Of a DNA stretch of 64,000 nucleotides, positions 28,307 through 37,718 are shown piece by piece. The position numbers were made by a program, and so were the translations under genes. The notes under the pieces were generated by a model. The model did not search any database, was not told the DNA's origin, and saw nothing but the letters and a program-made list of their open reading frames with translations. Every line of letters starts with the position of its first letter. Position 1 is the first letter of the stretch. The DNA is from Klenkia taihuensis (GTDB lineage Bacteria; Actinomycetota; Actinomycetes; Mycobacteriales; Geodermatophilaceae), in contig NZ_FOMD01000006.1 in NCBI RefSeq assembly GCF_900112525.1, positions 88,999 to 152,998 of the forward strand, read 5' to 3'.

Positions 28307-29740
28307 TCAGCCCTCGGCGGTGAGCGGGTCGGCGATGTCCTCCAGCGAGGCGTTCTCGCTCTTCACGCCGAACACCAGCTCGGCCACCCCGCCGACCGCC
28401 ATGACCGCGGCGGCGATCCAGAACCCGGTGACCAGCCGGCCCGGGTCGCCGGACTCCACGAGCCTGCCGAACAGGACCGGGCCGATGATGCCGCCCAGGC
28501 CGGTGCCGACGGCGTAGAAGAACGCGATGGCCAGCGCCCGGGTCTCCATCGGGAAGATCTCGCTGACCGTCAGGTAGGCCGAGCTGGCGCCCGCCGAGGC
28601 CAGGAAGAACGTCACGCCGAGCAGTGCGATGAACGTCCAGGCGTTCAACCCGGTGAACACCAGCGCGATGACCACGGCCATCGCGGCCGACCCCAGGTAG
28701 CTGAAGCTGATCATGGGCTTGCGGCCGACGGTGTCGAACAGCGGGCCGAGCAGCACCGGGCCGAGGAAGTTGCCGACGGCGTAGACGACGAGGAACACCG
28801 GCGCGGTGGAGGTGGCCACGCCGAAGTAGGTGGTCATCAGCGTGCCCAGGTTGAAGGTGAACCCGTTGTAGAGGAACGCCTGCCCGACGAACAGCGCCAG
28901 GCCCAGGACGGCGCGCTCCGGGTACTTCGTGAACGCCACCTTCGCGATCTCCCGGAACGGGATCGCGTGCCGCTGCCGGATCCTCAGCTCCTGGTCCACC
29001 GGCTCGAGCTGCTGCCCGGTCTCGCGCTCGACCTCGCGCTCGATGCCGGCCACGGTGCGGTCGGCCTCGTCGGCCTGGCCGTGGATGAACATCCACCGCG
29101 GGCTCTCGGGCACGTGCCGGCGGACCAGCAGGATGAGCAGGCCGAGGACGGCGCCGATGCCGAACGCCAGCCGCCAGCCCAGGCCGGCGCCGAGCAGGTT
29201 CTCGTCCAGCAGGAGCAGCGAGGCGCCGGACCCGGCCGCCGAGCCCAGCCAGTAGGAGCCGTTGACCAGCAGGTCGACCCGGCCGCGCAGCCGGGCGGGG
29301 ATCAGCTCGTCGATCGCGGAGTTGATCGCCGCGTACTCCCCGCCGATGCCGGCGCCGGTGAAGAACCGGCACAGGTAGAAGAACCACGGCGCGGTGGCGA
29401 ACGCGGTGAGCACGGTGGCCACCACGTAGATGCCCAGGGTCAGCATGAACAGCTTCTTGCGGCCGAACCGGTCGGTCAGCTGGCCGAAGAACAGCGCCCC
29501 GAGGCACGACCCGACGACGTAGATCGAGGCGGCCAGGCCGATCTGGGAGGCGGTGATGGAGATGCCGCTGCCGGACTCGGTGAGCCGGGCGCCGACGCTG
29601 CCGACGATGGTGACCTCGAGGCCGTCGAGCACCCACACCGTGCCCAGGCCCAGGATCACCATCCGGTGGAACCGGGAGAAGGGCAGCCGGTCCAGCCGCG
29701 CGGGGACGTCGGTGGTGATGGTGCCGAGGTCGCTGCTCAT
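28307..29740 (-). CDS. MFS transporter, sugar/metabolite porter type
   Basis: A 477-residue, 12-helix MFS carrier. The A-type motif GQLTDRFGRKKLFMLTLGIY lies at about residues 79-98, the sugar-porter-like VPESPRWMFIHGQADEA in the central loop, and a second copy FDTVGRKPMISFSYLG later. The substrate is unknown. The ATG at 29740 is chosen because AGGAGG lies four to nine bases upstream; the longer reading from 29812 runs into the divergent promoter. It is divergent from the siderophore-interacting gene, and may share its iron-responsive region. Confidence 0.88.
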   Translation of the reverse strand: MSSDLGTITTDVPARLDRLPFSRFHRMVILGLGTVWVLDGLEVTIVGSVGARLTESGSGISITASQIGLAASIYVVGSCLGALFFGQLTDRFGRKKLFMLTLGIYVVATVLTAFATAPWFFYLCRFFTGAGIGGEYAAINSAIDELIPARLRGRVDLLVNGSYWLGSAAGSGASLLLLDENLLGAGLGWRLAFGIGAVLGLLILLVRRHVPESPRWMFIHGQADEADRTVAGIEREVERETGQQLEPVDQELRIRQRHAIPFREIAKVAFTKYPERAVLGLALFVGQAFLYNGFTFNLGTLMTTYFGVATSTAPVFLVVYAVGNFLGPVLLGPLFDTVGRKPMISFSYLGSAAMAVVIALVFTGLNAWTFIALLGVTFFLASAGASSAYLTVSEIFPMETRALAIAFFYAVGTGLGGIIGPVLFGRLVESGDPGRLVTGFWIAAAVMAVGGVAELVFGVKSENASLEDIADPLTAEG

Positions 29741-29822
29741 CCGTGCCTCCTGGGGTCGCGCGGCGATCATCACGCCGGGGGACCCGCGCCGCACGTTGAC
29801 CGGGGCAACCATCTGGACCGGG

Positions 29823-29841
29823 TATGGTTAGGGGACCCTAA
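29823..29841 (+). promoter_or_regulatory. IdeR/DtxR-like iron box
   Basis: TATGGTTAGGGGACCCTAA contains the inverted repeat TTAGGG-GA-CCCTAA. It agrees with the IdeR/DtxR consensus TTAGGTTAGGCTAACCTAA at 14 of 19 positions by my alignment. It ends 12 bases before the GTG of the siderophore-interacting protein, and a -10-like TATGGT overlaps it, so bound repressor would block transcription when iron is plentiful. Confidence 0.75.
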
Positions 29842-29853
29842 GAAGGAGGACCG

Positions 29854-30681
29854 GTGACGCAGGCACCGAAGAAGAAGCGGGTCACCCGGGTGGGCACCGT
29901 CGTCCGCGCCGAGCGGCTCACCCCGCACCTGGTCCGGGTCGTGCTCGGCGGCGAGGGCCTGGCCGGCTTCGGCGCGGGCGAGTTCACCGACCACTACGTC
30001 AAGCTGCAGCTGCCGCCGGCCGGGGCGCCCTACGGCGCGCCCTTCGACGTCGAGGCGGTGCAGGCGCAGCAGCCGCAGGAGTGGTGGCCGGTCACCCGCA
30101 CGTACACGGTGCGCGCGTGGGACGCCGACGCCGGTGAGCTGACCGTCGACTTCGTGGTGCACGGCGACCAGGGCGTGGCCGGGCCGTGGGCCGCGGCCGC
30201 GCAGCCGGGGGACCGGGTGCAGCTGGCCGGTCCCGGTGGCGCCTACGCGCCGTCCGCGGCGGCCGACTGGCACCTGCTGGCCGGGGACGACTCCGCGCTG
30301 CCGGCGATCGCCGCGGCGCTGCCCCGGCTGCCGCAGGGCGCAGCGGCGCACGTGTTCGTCGAGGTGGAGGGGCCGGCCGACGAGCAGGACCTGCCCGGGG
30401 TGACCTGGGTGCACCGCGGTGCCCACCCGGTGGGCAGTGCCCTCACCGCGGCTGTCCTGGCCACCGAGCTGCCCGGTGGCGTGCCGCACGTGTTCGTGCA
30501 CGGCGAGGCCGGGTTCGTCCGCGAGCTGCGCCGGGCCGTGCGGGCCCGCTGGGACGTGCCCCGCGAGCTGCTCAGCGTCTCGGGCTACTGGCGGACCGGG
30601 CGCACCGAGGAGGGCTGGCGCGCCGACAAGCCGGCGTGGAACGCTGCCGTCGAGGCCGACGAGGCCGCGCTCGCCGTCTGA
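29854..30681 (+). CDS. siderophore-interacting protein (NADPH-dependent ferric-chelate reductase)
   Basis: A 275-residue SIP-family flavoprotein. An FAD-binding beta-barrel contains VTRTYTVRAWD (about residues 79-89) and VVHGDQGVAGPWAAAAQPGD. A nucleotide-binding domain follows with LLAGDDSALPAIAAALPRLP, and SGYWRTGRTEEGWR lies at the C-terminus. These enzymes reduce ferric siderophores in the cytoplasm to release iron. The GTG has AAGGAGGA upstream. An iron box just upstream supports iron-repressed expression. No siderophore synthesis or uptake genes are adjacent. Confidence 0.93.
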   Translation: MTQAPKKKRVTRVGTVVRAERLTPHLVRVVLGGEGLAGFGAGEFTDHYVKLQLPPAGAPYGAPFDVEAVQAQQPQEWWPVTRTYTVRAWDADAGELTVDFVVHGDQGVAGPWAAAAQPGDRVQLAGPGGAYAPSAAADWHLLAGDDSALPAIAAALPRLPQGAAAHVFVEVEGPADEQDLPGVTWVHRGAHPVGSALTAAVLATELPGGVPHVFVHGEAGFVRELRRAVRARWDVPRELLSVSGYWRTGRTEEGWRADKPAWNAAVEADEAALAV

Positions 30682-30706
30682 GGACGACGGGCGCGGCCCG
30701 CGCGGC

Positions 30707-31372
30707 TCACATGTCGCGGTAGCGCTTGGCCTCGCCGAGGGCCTGCCGCAGCTGGGCGGCGTCGAGCTCGGGGCCGTAGCCGGGGGTGTCGCGCTGGATG
30801 CGCCAGCCCTCGGCGAGCGGGCCCGCGTCGACGGTGTCGAAGCCGAGCCGGTCGATGTAGTCGGCCACCCACGCCTTGGCGTCGGCGTCGTCGCCGGCGA
30901 TGACCAGCGCGCGGCGGTGCTCGGTGCCGCCGGCCGAGCGCTGCTCGGTGAGGTGCTGGGCGTAGATGTGGTTGAACGCCTTGACGACCTTCGAGGTGGG
31001 CAGGTGGGCCTGCGCCATCTCGGCGGTGGTGGTGGTCTCGTCGTCGAGCTCGGCGATGTGGCCGTCGCGCTCGGGGTAGTAGTTGTTCGTGTCAACCACG
31101 ACCTTGCCGGCCAGCGGCTCGACCGGGACGTCGCCCAGGTTCTTCAGCGGCACCGTGACGACGACGACCTCGCCGGCGGCGCCGGCGTCGGCCGCGGTGG
31201 CGGCGGTGATCGAGCCCTGCCGGGTGGGCCGGGCCTCGACCTCGGCGACCAGGTCGGAGAGGGTCTCCGGGCCGCGCGAGTTGGCGATGACGACGTCGTA
31301 GCCGGCGTCGGTGGAGATGCGGGCGAGCTGCGAGCCGATCAGGCCGGCCCCGATGATGCCGATGGTGGTCAT
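30707..31372 (-). CDS. NADPH-dependent F420 reductase-like protein
   Basis: A 221-residue Rossmann protein of the F420-interacting (Fno/NPD) group. GIIGAGLIGSQLARISTDAG at residues 4-23 binds NADP. Later VVVTVPLKNLGDVPVEPLAG and VVVDTNNYYPERDG and VVKAFNHIYAQHL match the family. Bona fide Fno moves hydride between NADPH and F420; other members use other substrates, so the role is inferred. The ATG follows AGGGG. It lies between convergent SIP and, upstream, the enoyl-CoA hydratase gene, 16 bases away. Confidence 0.82.
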   Translation of the reverse strand: MTTIGIIGAGLIGSQLARISTDAGYDVVIANSRGPETLSDLVAEVEARPTRQGSITAATAADAGAAGEVVVVTVPLKNLGDVPVEPLAGKVVVDTNNYYPERDGHIAELDDETTTTAEMAQAHLPTSKVVKAFNHIYAQHLTEQRSAGGTEHRRALVIAGDDADAKAWVADYIDRLGFDTVDAGPLAEGWRIQRDTPGYGPELDAAQLRQALGEAKRYRDM

Positions 31373-31388
31373 GGCCCCTGCAACGCCC

Positions 31389-32171
31389 TCAGCGCCGTGC
31401 TGTTCCGCCCCACGGGAAGTCGGGTCGGCGCCGCTCCGCGAAGGCGGCCACGCCCTCGGCCAGCTCGCCGGAGGCGATGGTCTCGCGGAACCGGCGGGCG
31501 GCCAGCGGCTCGGCGTCCCGGCCCTCGGTCAGCGCGGTGACGACCTCCTTGGTGGCCCGCTGGGTCAGCGCCGACCGGCTCGCCAGGACGGCTGCGAACT
31601 CCTGCGCGCGGGCGCCGAGCCGGTCGGCGGGGTGCACCTCGTCGACCAGCCCCACCCGCAGCGCGGTCGCGGCGTCCAGCAGCTCGCCGGAGAACAGCAG
31701 CCACTTCGTCGTCGCCGGGCCGACCAGGTCGACCAGCGCCCGGGTCGGGGCCGGCGGGTAGACCACGCCGATGCGGGCCGGGGTCACCCCGAACACCGCG
31801 CCCTCGTCGGCGAACCGCAGGTCGCAGCTGGCCGCCAGCTCCACCCCGCCGCCGATGCAGTGCCCGCGGACGACGGCCAGCGTGGGGTGCGGGAAGGCGC
31901 GCAGGGCGGCCTGCGCGGCCAGGTTGTCGGCGCGCAGCCCGGCCATCGGGTCGGTCCCGTCGTCCCCGCCCAGCAGCTCGCCGATGTCGGCACCGGCGCA
32001 GAACGAGGGGCCGGCGCCGGTCACCAGGAGCACCCGGACGTCGTCCACCACCTGCGCCAGCAGACCGGGGACCGCGGCCCACATCGCGCGGGTCATCGCG
32101 TTGCGCTTGGCGGGCCGGTCGACGGTCAGCGTGCCGACCGGCCCCTCGACGTCGATGCGGAGGTCGCTCAC
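31389..32171 (-). CDS. enoyl-CoA hydratase/isomerase family protein
   Basis: A 260-residue crotonase-fold protein. The oxyanion-hole segments are FCAGADIGELLGG (about residues 59-71) and VRGHCIGGGVELAASCDLRF with the first catalytic Glu. The second catalytic Glu, usually in a PE-x-x-LG motif, is not present: the equivalent reads FGVTPARIGVVYPP. It may therefore be an isomerase or another crotonase reaction. The GTG start overlaps the stop of the upstream protease gene (GTGA). Confidence 0.85.
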   Translation of the reverse strand: MSDLRIDVEGPVGTLTVDRPAKRNAMTRAMWAAVPGLLAQVVDDVRVLLVTGAGPSFCAGADIGELLGGDDGTDPMAGLRADNLAAQAALRAFPHPTLAVVRGHCIGGGVELAASCDLRFADEGAVFGVTPARIGVVYPPAPTRALVDLVGPATTKWLLFSGELLDAATALRVGLVDEVHPADRLGARAQEFAAVLASRSALTQRATKEVVTALTEGRDAEPLAARRFRETIASGELAEGVAAFAERRRPDFPWGGTARR

Positions 32172-33100
32172 CCGAGGTCGTCGGTGCTGAAGGTGTCGCA
32201 GGCGGCCGGGTCGCCGGTCTGGAAGCCGGTGCTGAACCAGCGCTCGCGCTGCGCCGAGGAGCCGTGGGTGAACGCGTCCTGGTCGACGGTGCCGCCGCCC
32301 AGGTTGGTCTGGATGAAGTCGTCGCCGATGCGGCTGGCGGCGTCCAGCGCGCGGTCGACGTCGTCCTGGGTGATCTCGGTGATCAATGGCTCCTGGCCGT
32401 CGTCGGCGACGGTGGTGGCGTGGTTGGCCCACACCCCGGCGTAGCAGTCGGCCTGCAGCTCCAGGCGCACCGTGCCCGAGGTGGGGCCGGTCTCGCCCGG
32501 GGTGACCCGCTGGTTGGTGCCGAGCAGGTTCTGCACGTGGTGGCCGTACTCGTGGGCCAGCACGTAGGCGTCGACGAACGTGCCGCCGCGCGCGCCGAAC
32601 TGGGTCTGCAGCTGGTCGAAGAAGGTCAGGTCGACGTAGACCAGCTGGTCGCCGGGGCAGTAGAACGGGCCCGACCCGCTCGTCGCGCCGCCGCACGCGG
32701 TCTGCACCGAGCCCGAGAAGAACACCGTCTGGGTGTCGGCGTACCCGGTGCCGGTGGCCGCGGGCAGTGCCTCCGTCCAGTAGTCCTGGATGGAGTCCAC
32801 GATCGCCACGGCCGCGCAGTCGGCGCTGTCGTTGGCGTCGGCGCCCGTCCGGCACTGCTGGGCGAGCTCGGTGTTGTCGGCGGTGCCCGAACCGCCGCCC
32901 TGCAGCTGGGCCAGGATGTTCGCCACGTCGGCGCTCGACCCGCCCCCGCCGCCCCCGCCGAGGACCTGCACCAGCACGAAGGCGATCAGGCCCAGCACGC
33001 CGATGCCGCCGCCGCCCACGGCCGCGGCGCGGCCCCCGCCGCCGCGGCGGTCCTGCACGCCGGAGGTGTCCAGCCGGGCACCTTCACGGAAGCGCACCAT
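32168..33100 (-). CDS. neutral zinc metallopeptidase (YpfJ family)
   Basis: A 310-residue membrane-anchored protease-like protein. A Gly-rich cytoplasmic start is followed by one helix (about residues 32-47), a Gly/Ser linker and an extracytoplasmic domain with the zinc motif HEYGHH at residues 183-188 in AYVLAHEYGHHVQNLLG. LELQADCYAGVWANHA supplies a likely third zinc ligand, and GSSAQRERWFSTGF is the family C-terminal signature. The substrate is unknown. It directly follows the SIMPL gene and overlaps the hydratase gene. Confidence 0.9.
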   Translation of the reverse strand: MVRFREGARLDTSGVQDRRGGGGRAAAVGGGGIGVLGLIAFVLVQVLGGGGGGGSSADVANILAQLQGGGSGTADNTELAQQCRTGADANDSADCAAVAIVDSIQDYWTEALPAATGTGYADTQTVFFSGSVQTACGGATSGSGPFYCPGDQLVYVDLTFFDQLQTQFGARGGTFVDAYVLAHEYGHHVQNLLGTNQRVTPGETGPTSGTVRLELQADCYAGVWANHATTVADDGQEPLITEITQDDVDRALDAASRIGDDFIQTNLGGGTVDQDAFTHGSSAQRERWFSTGFQTGDPAACDTFSTDDLG

Positions 33101-33757
33101 CTACAGCTCCTCGAGGTCGGGGGCGGAGATGAGGAACACGGCCTCGACCGCGCCGTGCACCTCCTGCAGCGCCGGTTCCAGCTCCAGCTCGGGCAGGGCC
33201 GCCGCGCCCGCGCGGGCCCCCCGCGCCGAGGCGGCCATCATCATCGGGACCGCGGCGCCGGTGCCGACGTCGCGCAGCTCGACCAGCGCGGTGACCCGGC
33301 TGCCGACCGCCTGGGCGTAGCCGCGGGCGCGGGACAGCGCCTCGCCGATGGCCTCGGTGCGGGCCTGCGCGTGGGCGGGGTCGTCGCGGTCCAGCCGCCA
33401 GCTCGGGCCCCACAGGGAGCAGCCGTCCAGGGCGGCCGCGGCGACGGCCACCTCGCCGACCCGGTCGACGTCGTCCAGCCGGACCTGGGTGGTGACGGAG
33501 GCCCGGTAGCCGGTCACCCGGTTCCGCTCGGCCTGCTCGGGGTGCACGCTGACCGCCGCGGTGGAGGAGCGGGTGACCAGCGCGGCGTGCTCGGCCAGCA
33601 GCGCGGCCACCGAGGCCTGCACCTCGCCAACCAGGGCCAGGGCGCGGTCGCGCCGCCTGTCCCGCGCGGTGGCGGTGATCGACAGCGTGGCGTGGCTGGG
33701 CCGCACCCGGAGGGTGGTCTCGCCGCGCACCACCACGCGCGGGGTCGGTTCGGTCAC
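33101..33757 (-). CDS. SIMPL (DUF541) domain protein
   Basis: A 218-residue protein of the SIMPL family: VVVRGETTLRVRPSHATLSI at the N-terminus, VTGYRASVTTQVRLDDVDRV in the middle and ALSRARGYAQAVGSRVTALV later. There is no signal peptide, unlike many periplasmic SIMPL proteins, so it is probably cytoplasmic. Function is unknown in most bacteria. I chose the GTG at 33757 with AGGGTGG upstream. Its TAG is directly followed by the ATG of the zinc peptidase, so it heads a three-gene operon. Confidence 0.83.
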   Translation of the reverse strand: MTEPTPRVVVRGETTLRVRPSHATLSITATARDRRRDRALALVGEVQASVAALLAEHAALVTRSSTAAVSVHPEQAERNRVTGYRASVTTQVRLDDVDRVGEVAVAAAALDGCSLWGPSWRLDRDDPAHAQARTEAIGEALSRARGYAQAVGSRVTALVELRDVGTGAAVPMMMAASARGARAGAAALPELELEPALQEVHGAVEAVFLISAPDLEEL

Positions 33758-33863
33758 CGGCCCACCCTGGCAGATCCGGGCGCGGCGCACCCGGTAGATC
33801 ACAGCTGGGGAACGCTTCGCGCCCCGTGATGCGGATGTGACCCTGCGCTGTGACCCTCGAGGG

Positions 33864-34037
33864 GTGAGCGGACGCCAGGGGGTGCGCGGCCGGGTCGCCA
33901 CCGTCGGCGTCCTCGGCGCGGTCTGCCTGGCCAGCGCGCTGGTGACCTTCTGGATGCTCGGCGTCCCGGTCTGGGCCTTCGCCGTGGTGTTCGTCGGGCT
34001 GGTGGTGGTCAGCCTGATCCGCCCGCCGAACGACTGA
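33864..34037 (+). CDS. small two-helix membrane protein
   Basis: A 57-residue protein: a basic N-terminus (SGRQGVRGRV), two hydrophobic helices with LGAVCLASALVTFWMLGVPV and VFVGLVVVSLI, and a short tail RPPND. I recognise no family. The GTG at 33864 has CGAGG just upstream; the ATG-like alternative at 33837 adds nine polar residues. It is divergent from the SIMPL operon and convergent with the HerA-like gene, three bases away. Confidence 0.6.
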   Translation: MSGRQGVRGRVATVGVLGAVCLASALVTFWMLGVPVWAFAVVFVGLVVVSLIRPPND

Positions 34038-34040
34038 CCG

Positions 34041-35627
<1,587 letters not shown>

Positions 35628-35636
35628 CGGTCCGGG

Positions 35637-36095
35637 TCAGCCCTGCTCGCGCGCGGCGCGGTCGACCTCGGGGGTCGGGGACGGCGGCGTGTGGGTGGCC
35701 GGCGGGGTGTGCGTCGGCGGAGCCGGGGTGGCCTGGGTGTCCGCGCCCGGCGGGGTCCAGCTGGGCGCCGTCGAGTCCGCCGCGGTGTGCGTGGGGGTCA
35801 CCGGCGGCACCGGGGCGCCGGTGCTGCTGGGCGCGGGCGGGGCGGCGGGGTAGCCGGTGGCGGTCGAGGAGGTGCCGGTGCCGTCCTCGTGGCGCGGGAC
35901 GGCCGCCTTCGCCTTCTGCGTCGCGTTGTCGATCTGCGCGGCGCGGTCGGGCATCTTCTCCTTGGCGAACTGCCCGGCCTTGTCGACGGCGCCCTCGATC
36001 TTGCCGGCGTTGTCCTTCAGCGCGGCCTCGATCCTGTCCGACCCCTGCGCCAGTGCGTCCTGGGCCTTCTTCGCGAGCTTCCCGAAGTCCACCAC
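35637..36095 (-). CDS. MT0933-like antitoxin family protein
   Basis: A 152-residue protein. The first 70 residues are charged and helical (VDFGKLAKKAQDALAQGSDR, then KIEGAVDKAGQFAKEKMPDR), matching the actinobacterial family named after M. tuberculosis MT0933. The rest is a Pro/Thr/Ala-rich tail. The family name implies a toxin-antitoxin pair, but no toxin gene is adjacent, so that role is doubtful. GAGGAGG lies five bases before the GTG at 36095; a GTG at 36092 is equally possible. It is probably co-transcribed with the HerA-like gene. Confidence 0.72.
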   Translation of the reverse strand: MVDFGKLAKKAQDALAQGSDRIEAALKDNAGKIEGAVDKAGQFAKEKMPDRAAQIDNATQKAKAAVPRHEDGTGTSSTATGYPAAPPAPSSTGAPVPPVTPTHTAADSTAPSWTPPGADTQATPAPPTHTPPATHTPPSPTPEVDRAAREQG

Positions 36096-36207
36096 GTCGT
36101 CCTCCTCTGGATCGTCGTCTGCGGACACCCTGCCGAACCGGTGCCCGCCGTGCCACCGGTGCACGACCGCGACCGTCCGGAGGTTCCCGTGCGCCAGGAT
36201 GGACGGC

Positions 36208-36432
36208 GTGACCGAGAAGGTGCAGGGGCCGGCCAGCTACTTCCCGTCGATGGAGAAGAAGTACGGCCGGCCCATCGGGGAACTCCAGCAGCTGGTGCGC
36301 GACCGGCGGGCCGCCGAGCCCGACGCCAAGCACACGGCGCTGGTGTCGTGGCTGAAGACCGAGCACGGCATGGGCCACGGCCACGCCAACGCGCTGGTGG
36401 CGTACGTGCTGGCCGAGGACGCCGCCGGCTGA
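36208..36432 (+). CDS. DUF4287 domain protein
   Basis: A 74-residue soluble protein: GPASYFPSMEKKYGRPIGEL, then HTALVSWLKTEHGMGHGHAN with ALVAYVL at the C-terminus, a clear DUF4287 pattern. Function is unknown. The start is either GTG 36208 (AGGA eight bases upstream) or ATG 36199. It lies five bases before the DUF4184 gene and is likely co-transcribed with it. Confidence 0.83.
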   Translation: MTEKVQGPASYFPSMEKKYGRPIGELQQLVRDRRAAEPDAKHTALVSWLKTEHGMGHGHANALVAYVLAEDAAG

Positions 36433-36436
36433 CGCG

Positions 36437-37156
36437 GTGCCCTTCACGCTGAGCCACCCGGCCGCCGTCCTGCCGTTCCTGAGGAGCGGTCTGCCGGCGT
36501 CGGCGCTGGTGGCCGGCAGCGTCGTGCCCGATCTGCCCTACTACCTGCCGGTCGACCTCGGGGTGCGCACGCACACCGCCCTGGCCGTGGTCACCACCGA
36601 CCTCGTCGGCGGGCTGCTCCTGTGGGCGGTCTGGCACGGGTTCTTCGCTGCACCGCTGGTGGCCACCGCGCCCGGTCCGCTGCGCGCGCGGCTGCCCGTG
36701 CCGGGGAGACCGCGGGTGGACGGCGCCCGCGGGGCCCTGCTCCTGGCCGGCGCGGTGCTGCTGGGCGCGGCGACCCACGTGCTGTGGGACGAGTTCACCC
36801 ACCCCGGCCGCTGGGGACCCGAGCACATCCCGGCGCTGTCGGCACAGGTCGCCGGCGAACCGCTGTACGGCTGGCTGCAGGACCTCAGCGGTCTGGTGGG
36901 CGGGCTCGCGATAGGCATCTGGGTGCTGCTCTGGTGGCGCCGCACCCCGCCCCGGCCGGTGCCCGGCGGGGTGCCCTGGGGATGGCTGGCCGTCGCGCTG
37001 GTGGCGCTGGTCTCCGGTGCGGTGGGCGGGGCCGGGCAGGACGACGTCCGCAGCGTCGCGGTGCTCGCCGCCTTCGCCGCCGGGACCGCCGCGCTGGTCG
37101 CCGGCCTGCTGCTCGCCGCGGCCTGGCACCTGCGCGGCCTCGCCCGCTCGGCATGA
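36437..37156 (+). CDS. DUF4184 family membrane protein
   Basis: A 239-residue protein with about six helices. The family signature is at the N-terminus, PFTLSHPAAVLPFLR with AGSVVPDLPYYLP (about residues 30-42), and LLGAATHVLWDEFTHPGRWG lies in the middle. The conserved His and Asp residues resemble those of membrane metal-dependent hydrolases, but function is unknown. The GTG start follows the DUF4287 stop by four bases. A strong hairpin follows. Confidence 0.85.
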   Translation: MPFTLSHPAAVLPFLRSGLPASALVAGSVVPDLPYYLPVDLGVRTHTALAVVTTDLVGGLLLWAVWHGFFAAPLVATAPGPLRARLPVPGRPRVDGARGALLLAGAVLLGAATHVLWDEFTHPGRWGPEHIPALSAQVAGEPLYGWLQDLSGLVGGLAIGIWVLLWWRRTPPRPVPGGVPWGWLAVALVALVSGAVGGAGQDDVRSVAVLAAFAAGTAALVAGLLLAAAWHLRGLARSA

Positions 37157-37172
37157 GATCGGTCGGCCGCGG

Positions 37173-37231
37173 CCGAGTGGCACGGGAGCGGGCGTGGCGG
37201 TGGCCGGGACGCCCGCTCCCGTGCCACTCGG
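37173..37231 (+). terminator. 23-bp perfect inverted repeat, terminator of the DUF4287-DUF4184 unit
   Basis: The arms at 37173-37195 and 37209-37231 are perfect inverse copies (CCGAGTGGCACGGGAGCGGG... paired with its complement) around a 13-base loop. It begins 16 bases after the DUF4184 stop. This is the strongest hairpin in the window; no U-tract follows. Confidence 0.85.
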
Positions 37232-37259
37232 TGCAGGGGCGAGGGGGACCCGGGAGTCC

Positions 37260-37265
37260 TAGGGT
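37260..37265 (+). promoter_or_regulatory. -10 element (TAGGGT) of a leaderless start
   Basis: TAGGGT is followed by six bases and then the ATG at 37272, with no Shine-Dalgarno sequence. The gene just downstream would be read from a leaderless message. Confidence 0.5.
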
Positions 37266-37271
37266 CGGGGC

Positions 37272-37718
37272 ATGCCACTGGAAGGCGAGTACGAGCCCAG
37301 CCCGGAGAAGTGGGTCCGCGACCAGGTCGAGGCCTACGAGCGCAGCGGCGGACGCGAGGCCAACACCCTCCCGAACCGCCCCGAACCGGTCGTCATCTTC
37401 ACCACGCGCGGCGCGAAGAGCGGCAAGGTCCGCAAGAACCCGCTGATGAAGGTCGAGCACGACGGCGTCTACGCCATGGTCGCCAGCCAGGGCGGCGCGC
37501 CCAAGCACCCGACCTGGTACTTCAACCTCAAGGCGCACCCCGACGAGGTCACCGTGCAGGACGGCCCCGAGCCGTGGGACGGCGTCGCCCGGGAGATCCA
37601 CGGCGAGGAGAAGGCCGTGTGGTGGGAGCGTGCGGTCGCCGCCTTCCCCGACTACGCCGACTACCAGGAGAAGACCGACCGGGAGATCCCGGTCGTGCTC
37701 GTGGAGCCGAAGGCCTGA
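37272..37718 (+). CDS. nitroreductase/deazaflavin (F420)-dependent oxidoreductase family protein
   Basis: A 148-residue split-barrel protein of the DDN/F420H2-dependent reductase family. Recognisable features are PEPVVIFTTRGAKSGKVRKN (about residues 38-57), YAMVASQGGAPKHPTWYFNL and a C-terminal YQEKTDREIPVVLVEP. Members use reduced F420 to reduce quinones and nitro compounds. The substrate is unknown. It starts at an apparently leaderless ATG and overlaps the following SDR gene at its stop. Confidence 0.93.
   Translation: MPLEGEYEPSPEKWVRDQVEAYERSGGREANTLPNRPEPVVIFTTRGAKSGKVRKNPLMKVEHDGVYAMVASQGGAPKHPTWYFNLKAHPDEVTVQDGPEPWDGVAREIHGEEKAVWWERAVAAFPDYADYQEKTDREIPVVLVEPKA

Noticed and set aside
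35637..36095. A toxin-antitoxin system
   Set aside because: The protein belongs to an antitoxin-named family but no toxin-sized partner lies next to it; the neighbour is a 528-residue ATPase.
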